24,454 nt of DNA, taken from Flavicella sp049625305 (GTDB lineage Bacteria > Bacteroidota > Bacteroidia > Flavobacteriales > Flavobacteriaceae). The position numbers and the translations under genes were made by a program. How positions within the stretch are numbered: position 1 is the first letter of the stretch; each line of letters opens with the position of its first letter. Below are positions 7,672-16,174 of the stretch, one piece after another. Location of the stretch: positions 1 to 24,454 of the forward strand of contig JBMZVD010000029.1 in NCBI GenBank assembly GCA_049625305.1, written 5' to 3'. Under the pieces are notes generated by a model, which saw only the letters and a list, made by a program, of their open reading frames with translations, did no database searches and was not told the DNA's origin.

Positions 7672-8689
7672 ATACCTCTACTTTTGACATTACTGCTTCC
7701 CATACTTTGTCACCATTGAGTTTGTAGGCTCCTAGATGTTTTTTCTTAAAAGACTCTGGTGGAAGCAAGGATAAAAAATTTTCTCCAGAGTCTTTTCGGT
7801 ACAAATGATAAGTTTTTCCAACGATAGGTTTGAAGTTCATTGCGGTATTGTAAAGCATTTCATTGGTGTTGAAAGCAGTTACAAGCGCTTCGTATTCTTT
7901 TTTTACACTTTCTAATTTTTCTTTAAAAAGATGATTGAAATTATTGGCATTGGCACTCTTCCAAGATGCTAGGTTGGTAGCTTCTATTTTGGGAGCACCC
8001 ACATTTGTTGCAAAGGGCAGTAAGCTAGCGTTGTATGTTTGTGTGACTTCATCAAATACAACATTATCACTTCGTTCCTCTGAATGGGGCTTTGATGACG
8101 TTCTGTTAATGGTGTCAGATTCATGAGTGTTTTGGATTGAAATAGCGATACCTTCTTGTTTCCCATTATCTCTGCTATGGTGGATTTTTCCTCCTGTTGT
8201 TATATAGTTTTTAGCTATTTCCACTGATTTTATTTGAGCAATGAGCATTCTTTGTTGTTCATTTTCTAAAGGGAGGTCAACCAGTAACTCGAGTCCAATT
8301 TTTAACGGACTATTTTTGACAAATACTACCGTTTTATCTTTAGAATAATCTAGTTCATAGTCTGATACAGTTATGTCATTTTGAATCTTAGCTGCCTCGC
8401 ATTGTTGTAGTTCAGATATTTGATTGTTAATAGTGTTGATTGAAAACACTTTTGTGGCAATGATATCCTTGTAACTATTCAAATGATTCTTCTCAAGGTT
8501 GAGGTGAATTCTCATTTTAAAGCTATTATCTTCAGAGGGCAAAACACTACTGCAACTAGAAATAGTAGTTGTTTTGTCTGGTGATTGACTAGCAATCAAA
8601 AACGTTTCCCTTGGCCCTGTTAAGGTGTTCAACAGGTTGTTTTTGAATGATTTAGATTTATTAAGAATGTCTTTTGTGTAAAATAGCAT
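7664..8689 (-). CDS. Two-part protein with C-terminal DUF2452 and an unrecognised N-terminal region
   Basis: First gene of the photolyase operon, 341 residues. Residues about 205-335 match DUF2452: NVVFDEVTQTYNASLLPFAT, GAPKI, MNFKPIVGKTYHLY (284-297) and FLSLLPPESF (305-314). DUF2452 proteins as I know them are about 150-170 residues, so the first 190 residues are extra. That part has a probable beta-rich segment (about 58-165, including VVFVKNSPLKIGLELLVDLPL) that I do not recognise and a polar linker at 168-205. No signal peptide, no membrane segment, and the Ser/Thr-rich stretch at 35-52 is probably disordered. The start at 8689 is supported by the promoter-like element 20 bp upstream. 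Function unknown. Confidence 0.72.
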   Translation of the reverse strand: MLFYTKDILNKSKSFKNNLLNTLTGPRETFLIASQSPDKTTTISSCSSVLPSEDNSFKMRIHLNLEKNHLNSYKDIIATKVFSINTINNQISELQQCEAAKIQNDITVSDYELDYSKDKTVVFVKNSPLKIGLELLVDLPLENEQQRMLIAQIKSVEIAKNYITTGGKIHHSRDNGKQEGIAISIQNTHESDTINRTSSKPHSEERSDNVVFDEVTQTYNASLLPFATNVGAPKIEATNLASWKSANANNFNHLFKEKLESVKKEYEALVTAFNTNEMLYNTAMNFKPIVGKTYHLYRKDSGENFLSLLPPESFKKKHLGAYKLNGDKVWEAVMSKVEVYG

Positions 8690-8696
8690 CTATTTC

Positions 8697-8724
8697 GTTT
8701 AACTTATGCAAAGATAAGTTAAAC
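8697..8724. promoter_or_regulatory. Palindromic operator candidate upstream of the photolyase operon
   Basis: A perfect 10-bp inverted repeat, GTTTAACTTA and TAAGTTAAAC, separated by eight bases. It covers the likely -7 element and ends 7 bp before the first start codon, the position expected for a repressor site. A separate half site GTTTAAC occurs at 8784-8790. The regulator is unknown; light-responsive MerR-family (CarH/LitR) repressors are one possibility because the operon holds photolyase. Confidence 0.6.
8709..8716 (-). promoter_or_regulatory. Candidate -7 element of the photolyase operon
   Basis: On the minus strand this reads TATCTTTG, a full match to TAnnTTTG, within the spacer and right arm of the palindrome. 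The leader would be very short (about 13-15 nt). The -33 region is only a weak match (TTTTTTAG about 17 bp upstream). Confidence 0.45.
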
Positions 8725-8793
8725 ATTTGTGCTAAAAAACTTTTCTTAGCTATTTGTATGAATTTGTGCTGAAGGTGTTATATGTTTAACCGC

Positions 8794-8827
8794 AAAAAAA
8801 ACGAGTCCTTTTATCAAGGACTCGTTT
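8794..8827 (-). terminator. Rho-independent terminator after the diflavin reductase gene
   Basis: A 12-bp perfect stem (8799-8810 with 8816-8827) with a five-base loop, followed in the minus direction by a run of eight T. It lies 26 bp after the stop and ends the second glutamate synthase-like/diflavin reductase unit. Confidence 0.92.
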
Positions 8828-8853
8828 GTAAGAAATTGTGTGTTAGTCATGTA

Positions 8854-10611
8854 TTAATAAACATCACGTACATAACGTTTTTGTTTTTTTAACTGCGTAA
8901 CGTAGTTGGCAGCTTCATCACCTGTCATGTTACCGTGTTTGGCAATGATTTGGTGTAATGCAGAGTCCACGTCTTTAGCCATACGGTATGCATCTCCACA
9001 GATATAGAAATATGCACCTTTTTCGAGCCATTCGAAAAATTCCTGACCATTTTCTATCATTTTGTTTTGAACGTAAATTTTTTCTACCTGGTCTCTTGAA
9101 AATGCAAGGTCTAATTTTGTCAACAGTCCGCTTTCTTGCATGCTCTTAATCTCTTCCTCGTAAATAAAGTCTTCTGCTGCATTTCGATCTCCAAAGAACA
9201 ACCAGTTGTCACCTTTAGCTCCTTCTGCTTCTCTTTCTTCTAGAAAAGATCGGAAAGGTGCGATTCCGGTACCTGGTCCAACCATAATGGTTGCAGTGTC
9301 ACCATCTTGTGGTATTTTAAACTGTTTGTTTGGAGAGAAATAACATTTTACTTTTTCTCCCGTATTCACCAAGTCTGCCAGAAAAGTAGAAGTAACTCCA
9401 TTTTGTACACGATCTTCTTTTTTATAGCGCACACTACCGATGGTAAGGTGTACTTCGTTTTCATGTTTCTTAATACTTGAAGAAATAGAGTAAGCTCTTG
9501 GACTTAGTGGTTTACAAGTGTTGAAAAAGTCTATAAAACCTATTTTTTTATAACCGTAGCTTTTGATCAGTTGGTAAGAATCCAATCCCCATAAAAAATC
9601 AGAAATAGCTTCGTTGTCACCGTTTTCAACCATACGTTTCAACTCTTCATCGTCTGATTTTTCAGCAACCAATTGGATCAATTCTTTACTAGGAATACGT
9701 ATTTCTAGTTCGTGAATCAATTTGTTCATAGTGACATCATCTGGAGTGTTTCCAAATAAAGATAACAACTGGTCAATCAAATCAGGACGGTTCTGAGGGA
9801 TGATATTCAATGCATCACCAGCAGCATAACTTTCACCAGAATCTCCTAATGAAAATTCATAGTGTACAATTTCTTTACTAGAATTTGTGCCCGTCAATGT
9901 TTTCTTGTGAAGTAAGGTAGCTTCCAATGGGTTTTTACGGTCAAATTTAGGTTTCGCTAGTTCTTTCGAACCTACTTTGGTCATGGCAACTTCTTCTTGA
10001 GACCCTTTAGCGCTTATGATAGGCATTACATTTTCTATCCAAGCGATTGAAGGGGCCTCATAGTCAACATCACAGTCAACTCTTGGTGCTACACGTTCTG
10101 CACCCAAGGCTTCCAAACGAGCGTCCCATTCTTTTCCTGCTGTGCAAAATCCATCATAGCTAGTGTCTCCTAATGCCAATACAGAAAAGAACGAATTGTC
10201 AAATCGAGGTGCATCCTCTGCACAGATATCGTCCCATAGCATTTGTGCATTGTCTGGCATCTCTCCTTCACCATAGGTGCTGGTAACGACTAGGATACGT
10301 TGCGCCTTTGCAAGCGTACTTAATTCAATGTCGCTCATGTCAAGTACTTCTGGAGCCAATCCATGTTTTTTAGCTACTGCTGCAGCTTCATTCGCCATAG
10401 CTTCAGAATTACCAGTTTGCGAACCGTAAATGATTGTAATCGGTTTTCCGCCAGCTTTACCAAATCCACCAAGTTCTTCAACTTGTACTTGAATACCAGA
10501 TAGAAATCCTCCTAGCCATTGCTGTTGTTCTGTACTCAAAGGCAATCCTTCTAAAGCTACAGGTGATGTGATGTTGCTTTTTAAAAGCTTCATTAATTTA
10601 TCTTTATCCAT
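8854..10611 (-). CDS. cysJ: CysJ-type diflavin reductase (annotated as sulfite reductase flavoprotein)
   Basis: NADPH-dependent FAD/FMN electron-transfer protein of 585 residues (E. coli CysJ has 599). Domains in order: a short N-terminal helical tail; flavodoxin domain 57-200 with the FMN loop GSQTGNSE (63-70), TYGEGEMPDN (112-121) and LALGDTSYDGF (145-155); connecting and FAD domain 225-435 with RAYSIS (372-377) and TSTFLADL (407-414); NADPH domain with GPGTGIAPFRSF (445-456), FFGDRN (472-477), SRD (505-507), ICGDAYRMAKDV (537-548) and the end RDVY. In assimilatory sulfite reductase it passes electrons to the heme protein CysI, but no cysI or other sulfur gene is in the window. The gene lies 66 bp behind the 1803-residue GltB-like gene with no terminator between, so that protein is an alternative partner. 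Biochemical type is firm; the partner is open. Confidence 0.9.
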   Translation of the reverse strand: MDKDKLMKLLKSNITSPVALEGLPLSTEQQQWLGGFLSGIQVQVEELGGFGKAGGKPITIIYGSQTGNSEAMANEAAAVAKKHGLAPEVLDMSDIELSTLAKAQRILVVTSTYGEGEMPDNAQMLWDDICAEDAPRFDNSFFSVLALGDTSYDGFCTAGKEWDARLEALGAERVAPRVDCDVDYEAPSIAWIENVMPIISAKGSQEEVAMTKVGSKELAKPKFDRKNPLEATLLHKKTLTGTNSSKEIVHYEFSLGDSGESYAAGDALNIIPQNRPDLIDQLLSLFGNTPDDVTMNKLIHELEIRIPSKELIQLVAEKSDDEELKRMVENGDNEAISDFLWGLDSYQLIKSYGYKKIGFIDFFNTCKPLSPRAYSISSSIKKHENEVHLTIGSVRYKKEDRVQNGVTSTFLADLVNTGEKVKCYFSPNKQFKIPQDGDTATIMVGPGTGIAPFRSFLEEREAEGAKGDNWLFFGDRNAAEDFIYEEEIKSMQESGLLTKLDLAFSRDQVEKIYVQNKMIENGQEFFEWLEKGAYFYICGDAYRMAKDVDSALHQIIAKHGNMTGDEAANYVTQLKKQKRYVRDVY

Positions 10612-10677
10612 ATAAATCTAAATTTATTGTTTTAACGTTCGGTTGAAAGTAAATTTCAAACCTAATTTTTATGTTTT

Positions 10678-13600
10678 TTATTCAGTAGTTGCCAATGAAT
10701 TGATAAATACTGTTAGATAATGTGTTGCGATTTCTTCTTCAAGACTGTTGTAGTTCTCTAGATGCTTTTTATTGATTCGGTCGCATTCTAAAATCCATAC
10801 AAAAGTACCGAGTGCATTAGTGTCAGCAACTTCTCTGTTCAAATTGGCTTCCTTGTAGTCCTCTACACGTTTGTTGGCTAACAAATATGCCAGTGCTTCG
10901 TCACTAAAATCTGCCAAGGCTTCTTTTAAATCTTTGTAGAGACTGTCCATAAACTTTTTCTCTTGTGTGATGACTAACTTTCTTGCAGTTTTCTCTACAT
11001 TAGCCTCTCCAGTTTTAACCGCGTTTTCAGTAGCTCTTTTCCAAACCCCAGCCACGATTACATATTGGGATACCAAAGAAGAATCTATTTCGCCATAGGT
11101 AGGAATTCTTCCGTCGAAAAGATTTTCGTTGCTATCGTATGCTTTGTGTAACTGTGAAGATTGCTTCTTGGCAACAGCGATAGCAAGTTCTTCAAGCATT
11201 TGTTTTCGACTGATGCTTTTTGCAATATTTTCACCGATATGGTGTTGTTTCAATGATTTTGGAATCGCAAAGTAGAAGTGCTTTCGGTTTTCATCCCAAT
11301 GCTCAATAAACTCTTTTGCTTTCTTTGAACCTGTTCTCTGGTAGTGTTTTTTGAGGTGTACAAGCAATGCTTCCTCATGACCTTTTGCCAATTCTGAAGC
11401 TTCAGTAATTGGGTGCATGTCAATTGAATCCTGCGCACATGAAGCGACAATTGCACCTGTTGTGTCGTATTGGTAGGCGTTTCCACCACTCATACCGTTA
11501 CCGAATCCTTTTCCATAACCTCCAATATTTACGACCGTACCATTGGTCATGTATTCACAACAGAAATCTCCAACACCTTCAACTACGGCAACCGCACCTG
11601 AATTTCGCACTCCAAAACGATCTCCTCCTTGTCCGTGAACAAACAATTCACCACCAGTGGCTCCGAACAATGCAAAATTTCCTACGAGCACATTGTTTTC
11701 TAATTTCTCTGAATATACTTTTTGAGAGAATCCAGGGTTTTTAACTACAATAACTCCTCCAGTACAAGCTTTTCCAACTCCATCATTACAGGTTCCTGTG
11801 TGAACAAGTGTAACTCCCGAATTGTTGAAAGCTCCAAAGCTCTGTCCAGCGGAATTGTCAGTATATACCATAATACTGTCATCTGACAATACCTTACGCC
11901 CATTGTCGAGCACCTTGATAGAAGGGTGTTCTGTGATTTGTGTATCTGTCAATTTGTAATTCAGGATACGTTCTATATCAACCGAGAATTGACCTCCTGT
12001 TGTCTTATTGTTATTGTTAAGGCGAGGGCCTTTAATTTCTATGCTATCTTTTTTGTTGTCGATGAAGTCTTGTAAGTGTGGAAGGTAACTATCATCAGGA
12101 TCAAAATTAGCTTCTAAGTATACTGGATTTTCAATCTTGACAATCTTTACTTCTCTTAGCAAACCTGTCATGTCTAGTTGTCCAACCATTGCTGCATGAT
12201 TGATCAAGTTCAATACCTGAGTCTTTCCTCTAACTGCTGCAAGTGATGTATACCCAATACTAGCCAAAATTTCTCTTACCTCATGACCTAAGTTGATGAA
12301 GTACTGTGCCAATGCTCTTGGATCTCCTTCATACAATTCAGGATTGGTAGTCAATCCTGCAGGACATTTCACATTACAGTTTTTGGCCATTACACATTTC
12401 AACATCATGAGGGCAGTAGTACCAAATTCAAAAGAATCTCCACCCATAATGGCAGATTTAACTACGTCTAATCCTGTTTGATGTGCATTAGAACAACGCA
12501 ATACTACTTTGTCACGCAAGCCATTTTCACTCAGGGCTTGGTGAACTTCAGAAATACCTATTTCAGCAATACGTCCTGCGTTTTTCAAACTTGTCACTTG
12601 TGCAGCACCTGTACCACCTGTGTTACCAGCGATGTTGATGACATCAGCTCCCGCTTTTGCAACTCCCACTGCAATGGTTCCGATTCCTTCAGAAGAAACA
12701 AGCTTTACGATGACTTTTACACGAGCACATTTGGCATCGTGGATCAATTGCGCTAAATCTTCAATAGAATAGGTGTCATGGTGTGGAGGTGGGGATACCA
12801 ATTCCACTCCAGGGGTTCCACTACGAGCAGCTGCAATTTCTACATTTACTTTTTTAGAAGGCAATTGTCCTCCTTCACCAGGTTTCGCTCCTTGAGCTAT
12901 TTTGATTTCAATTTCTTCTAAGGAAGGATCGGCAACATACCCTGCCCACACACCAAAACGACCTGAAGCAAATTGTTTGATCTTACTTGCTTTGATTGAG
13001 TTGTAGCGGTAAGATTGTTCTCCACCTTCTCCAGAGTTACTCAAAGCACCAGCAATATTAGCACCGTGTGCTACAGCTTGATGGGCTTTGGCAACCAGAG
13101 CTCCATGACTCATCGCTCCTGAAGAAAAGGTAGCTGTAATCTTATGAGCAGCTTCAACTTCTTCAAGAGGAATGGCTTTTTTTTCTGTATGAATCAATTC
13201 AAGGAAGTTTACAGCGCTTCCTGTGGCTGTCACTTTTAATGCATTGTTTTCAATGTTGCATGTTATTTCAGGACCAAATTTTTCTTGCAATGCAAGTGCC
13301 AATGAATTATACGCTTCGTTATCAAGGCGAATGCTGTAGTCGTTTTCTATTTTGTTTACTTCCAATCCTTGTACCGAGATTGAAATATTTCCAACGACAC
13401 TATATTTATAAAGTAATACTAAAAAGTCTTCTTTTTTAGTGGCTTTTACGGCATCAAATGGAAGTTCTAATACGTCACGAATTGCAGCAGGACGTCCTTC
13501 TCTTTCCAAATAAACTTCTCTGACAAAATTCCTGTAAGCAGCTGTGATGATATGCTTGTCAATTTGTTGAGGAGTTCTTTTTTCAAATCCTAAAAGTTTG

Positions 13601-16089
13601 AAAGCAGGGTCGTTAGGAGCCAACTCTTCACTGATAACAGTATTTTCAACAGGCTTATCGGTATAAGTAAATTCCTCTTCTGTCATTTTTACAAACTCTC
13701 TAACGGCAGTGGCACCATAAGAATGTCCAGATCCTTCAGCACGTTCTTTAAACAAACCTAACAATGGAATGTCTTTTTCACCTTGTACTTCCAAAGCCTT
13801 TCCATGCCATTCTGTAGCACTGTCTGCAATTTGAGTAAAGGATGAACCTCCAATGGGAGAATGCACGTTTGGAAAAACAGCTTTTAAATACGGATCTTTT
13901 GTGTCTAAGAAATTAGATTCAAAAAACTCACCACCTATATAGCTTTCAGCAGTACACAAACCGAATTTACCCATGGTTTTCATCAACGCTTTTTCAATCG
14001 CTTTTTGGTAGTAGTTGAGCTTGGAAAGAATTTCATCCTTGTCTTGTGTCAATTCTAAAATTCTACTGTAAACAGTTATAGGGCAAACAGCAGAAGCTCC
14101 AAAACCTAATAGACACGCCGTATCATGTGTACTTACCGCTTGTCCTGTTTCTACGATGACACTTGTAAAGAAACGCATTCCTGTAGCAATCAATCTTTGG
14201 TTGACTGCTGAAACCAACAAAATGGCTGGAATCGCAGCATTTTCTTTACTGATGTTTTTGTCAGTCAATACGATAACATCTGTTCCTGACTTTACCAGTT
14301 GTTCAACCTCGTCACAAACAGTTTCAACGGCTGTTTTTATGATGTTGTGGTTGTTATCTATATCCTCAGTGTCAATCGCGTACAATCCATCTACAGTGGC
14401 AACTTTAAGTGCTTTGCTATTGTGTATTTGAAGTAATTGTTGTGGTTGTAAAATAGGAGACTCTATGACCAATTGTTTGGTTGAACCATCACTAAAATTT
14501 GGTTTTCTTCCTAAAACAACACGAAGTGTCATACCATCAGCTTCACGGATACTATCCAAAGGAGGGTTGGTTACTTGCGCAAATCTTTGAGAAAAATAAC
14601 GAGACATACCCCCTTCATGAGGCTCTAAAGCATTTGGAGCCACTCCAAATCCCATAGCGGATATTTTTTCTTTACCATCTTGAAGCATAGGATCCAAAAA
14701 GAATTTAAAACTCTCTTGATTCATAGAGTAAGCAACATGTCTTGCAGATGTATCCAGGTTCTTAGGTATGTTGTAATCAAATATATCTTCAGAAGGTAAG
14801 TTCTTTAGTTCTAGTGCTGCTTGCTGTAACAAGCCAGTGTAGTCTTTTCTTTCAGATAATTTTGTAAGGATGTTTTTAGACGTGAGCAGTTGTTTTTTTT
14901 CATGGTCGTAAACTACCATACCCCCTGCATCAATTCTTCCTCTGTCTACTACATTTTCAGGTTTGAAATCAATCTGACCTGCTTCACTCATCACCGCGTA
15001 ATAATCATGCGTTTCGATAGTTCTCAAAGGTCTTAAACCGAGTCTGTCAAGTCTGGCACCAATCTTTTTTCCGTCAAAAAAGATCAAGGCTGCAGGACCG
15101 TCATTTTTTTCTTCATACAATGAAAAGTAAGAGAGCATATCCCTAACATCACCTTTGTATTTATTGTCATTTTCCCAAGCTGGAGGCATCATCGCTAATA
15201 TAGCTTCAACGATGTCCATCTTGTCTTCGTTGATTCTTCGTGCCAATGTTTGGTCCAAACGCGCAGAATCTGACTGCCCTTCAGGAAACAATACCGTTTT
15301 ATTTTTAGATTTGGCAATTGCATCTTCACTCAATCTATTTTTTTTATCAGTGTTTAGTTCTCCATTGTGTGCCATTCTCCTAAATGGTTGTGCAAACATA
15401 GGATTAGGCGCTGTGTTTGTAGAGAATCTTGTGTGAAAAAATAGCGAATGTACCTTGTGTTCAGGATTTGTCAAATCTTTGAAATAGGGAAATACTTCAA
15501 AACTGTTCAAGCGACCTTTGTATACTTGAGTTTCAGAACTCATTGATAATGGATACAAGCCTTTTAATTCAGGTTTTGTAAACGCTGGTTTTTCTATGTC
15601 AAGTAAAGCTTTGTTGATGACCTCATCGAATTGCTCTTGGTTTTCTATTCCAAAAGGACGACCAAAAACAACTTGTCTGATTGCCAATTGTGCTTTTTGA
15701 GATGCTTCGTTAACAGCCTCTTTATTTACCTCAACATCCCTCCATAAAAGAACAGGTATGGTATGTTTAAGAAAAATATTTTTAATTAGTTTTTCTGCGT
15801 TCTTGTGCTCTGATTTGTCTATTGGATAGAAAAAATTGGCAACTCCAAATTCTCCTTTTTTGAGTGTTGTGTTTCCTGTTAAAACACGGTAGAAATTCTC
15901 TGAAATATCAAAATTTACTCCAGCTCCATCACCAATCCCCTCGGCACTCATACCACCTCTATGAGGAATTTTACACAAGGCTTGGTGTGTTAGTTGTAAT
16001 ATTTCGTGTGTTTGTTCAGAGGATTTATTAGTGATAAAACCAACTCCACAGTTGGAGTGATCTAAATCAGGATTGTATAGTTGTCTCAT
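10678..16089 (-). CDS. Second, enlarged glutamate synthase large-subunit homologue
   Basis: An 1803-residue GltB homologue, about 300 longer than the standard paralogue at 17906-22420. Ntn amidotransferase domain 14-400: C14 as N-terminal nucleophile after a 13-residue propeptide, R44, H241-N242-G243-E244, D274 and GARLDRLGLRPLR (344-356). Central domain 450-800. Then comes an unmatched region of about 100 residues (875-970). FMN/2-oxoglutarate synthase domain 975-1310 with SGAMSHG (990-996), QGAKPGEGGQLP (1066-1077) and PPPHHDTYSIEDLAQL (1100-1115). Cluster cysteines are C1232, C1238 and C1242, one residue tighter than normal. The GXGXG beta-helix spans 1390-1560; 1605-1803 is an extra mostly helical tail. 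The frame is unbroken. A likely product activity is glutamine-dependent glutamate formation, but substrate and electron donor are not proved. No gltD follows; a diflavin reductase does. It has its own promoter region behind the gltD terminator. Confidence 0.85.
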   Translation of the reverse strand: MRQLYNPDLDHSNCGVGFITNKSSEQTHEILQLTHQALCKIPHRGGMSAEGIGDGAGVNFDISENFYRVLTGNTTLKKGEFGVANFFYPIDKSEHKNAEKLIKNIFLKHTIPVLLWRDVEVNKEAVNEASQKAQLAIRQVVFGRPFGIENQEQFDEVINKALLDIEKPAFTKPELKGLYPLSMSSETQVYKGRLNSFEVFPYFKDLTNPEHKVHSLFFHTRFSTNTAPNPMFAQPFRRMAHNGELNTDKKNRLSEDAIAKSKNKTVLFPEGQSDSARLDQTLARRINEDKMDIVEAILAMMPPAWENDNKYKGDVRDMLSYFSLYEEKNDGPAALIFFDGKKIGARLDRLGLRPLRTIETHDYYAVMSEAGQIDFKPENVVDRGRIDAGGMVVYDHEKKQLLTSKNILTKLSERKDYTGLLQQAALELKNLPSEDIFDYNIPKNLDTSARHVAYSMNQESFKFFLDPMLQDGKEKISAMGFGVAPNALEPHEGGMSRYFSQRFAQVTNPPLDSIREADGMTLRVVLGRKPNFSDGSTKQLVIESPILQPQQLLQIHNSKALKVATVDGLYAIDTEDIDNNHNIIKTAVETVCDEVEQLVKSGTDVIVLTDKNISKENAAIPAILLVSAVNQRLIATGMRFFTSVIVETGQAVSTHDTACLLGFGASAVCPITVYSRILELTQDKDEILSKLNYYQKAIEKALMKTMGKFGLCTAESYIGGEFFESNFLDTKDPYLKAVFPNVHSPIGGSSFTQIADSATEWHGKALEVQGEKDIPLLGLFKERAEGSGHSYGATAVREFVKMTEEEFTYTDKPVENTVISEELAPNDPAFKLLGFEKRTPQQIDKHIITAAYRNFVREVYLEREGRPAAIRDVLELPFDAVKATKKEDFLVLLYKYSVVGNISISVQGLEVNKIENDYSIRLDNEAYNSLALALQEKFGPEITCNIENNALKVTATGSAVNFLELIHTEKKAIPLEEVEAAHKITATFSSGAMSHGALVAKAHQAVAHGANIAGALSNSGEGGEQSYRYNSIKASKIKQFASGRFGVWAGYVADPSLEEIEIKIAQGAKPGEGGQLPSKKVNVEIAAARSGTPGVELVSPPPHHDTYSIEDLAQLIHDAKCARVKVIVKLVSSEGIGTIAVGVAKAGADVINIAGNTGGTGAAQVTSLKNAGRIAEIGISEVHQALSENGLRDKVVLRCSNAHQTGLDVVKSAIMGGDSFEFGTTALMMLKCVMAKNCNVKCPAGLTTNPELYEGDPRALAQYFINLGHEVREILASIGYTSLAAVRGKTQVLNLINHAAMVGQLDMTGLLREVKIVKIENPVYLEANFDPDDSYLPHLQDFIDNKKDSIEIKGPRLNNNNKTTGGQFSVDIERILNYKLTDTQITEHPSIKVLDNGRKVLSDDSIMVYTDNSAGQSFGAFNNSGVTLVHTGTCNDGVGKACTGGVIVVKNPGFSQKVYSEKLENNVLVGNFALFGATGGELFVHGQGGDRFGVRNSGAVAVVEGVGDFCCEYMTNGTVVNIGGYGKGFGNGMSGGNAYQYDTTGAIVASCAQDSIDMHPITEASELAKGHEEALLVHLKKHYQRTGSKKAKEFIEHWDENRKHFYFAIPKSLKQHHIGENIAKSISRKQMLEELAIAVAKKQSSQLHKAYDSNENLFDGRIPTYGEIDSSLVSQYVIVAGVWKRATENAVKTGEANVEKTARKLVITQEKKFMDSLYKDLKEALADFSDEALAYLLANKRVEDYKEANLNREVADTNALGTFVWILECDRINKKHLENYNSLEEEIATHYLTVFINSLATTE

Positions 16090-16134
16090 ATCTTACTCAG
16101 CATTATTCAATTTTCCCATCAAAATTGGAAAATG

Positions 16135-16142
16135 CAAAAATA
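16135..16142 (-). promoter_or_regulatory. Candidate -7 element of the second glutamate synthase-like gene
   Basis: Minus-strand TATTTTTG followed by CA, a full match to TAnnTTTG, 46 bp before the start codon, the same distance as the DUF3050 candidate. No clear -33 TTG was found at the right spacing, which fits a promoter that needs an activator, or a chance match in AT-rich DNA. Confidence 0.4.
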
Positions 16143-16174
16143 CATAAAGAATTATGTTAATTTTACAGTGTGCT

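Noticed and set aside
10641..10662. Imperfect hairpin between the long GltB-like gene and the diflavin reductase gene
   Set aside because: The stem has a bulge and no T run follows on the minus strand, so I do not call it a terminator; the two genes are treated as one unit.
10678..16089. The long GltB-like gene as a frameshift, assembly fusion or decaying copy
   Set aside because: The frame is continuous for 1803 codons, all major domains are in normal order, and the catalytic residues are intact, so it looks like a working gene.
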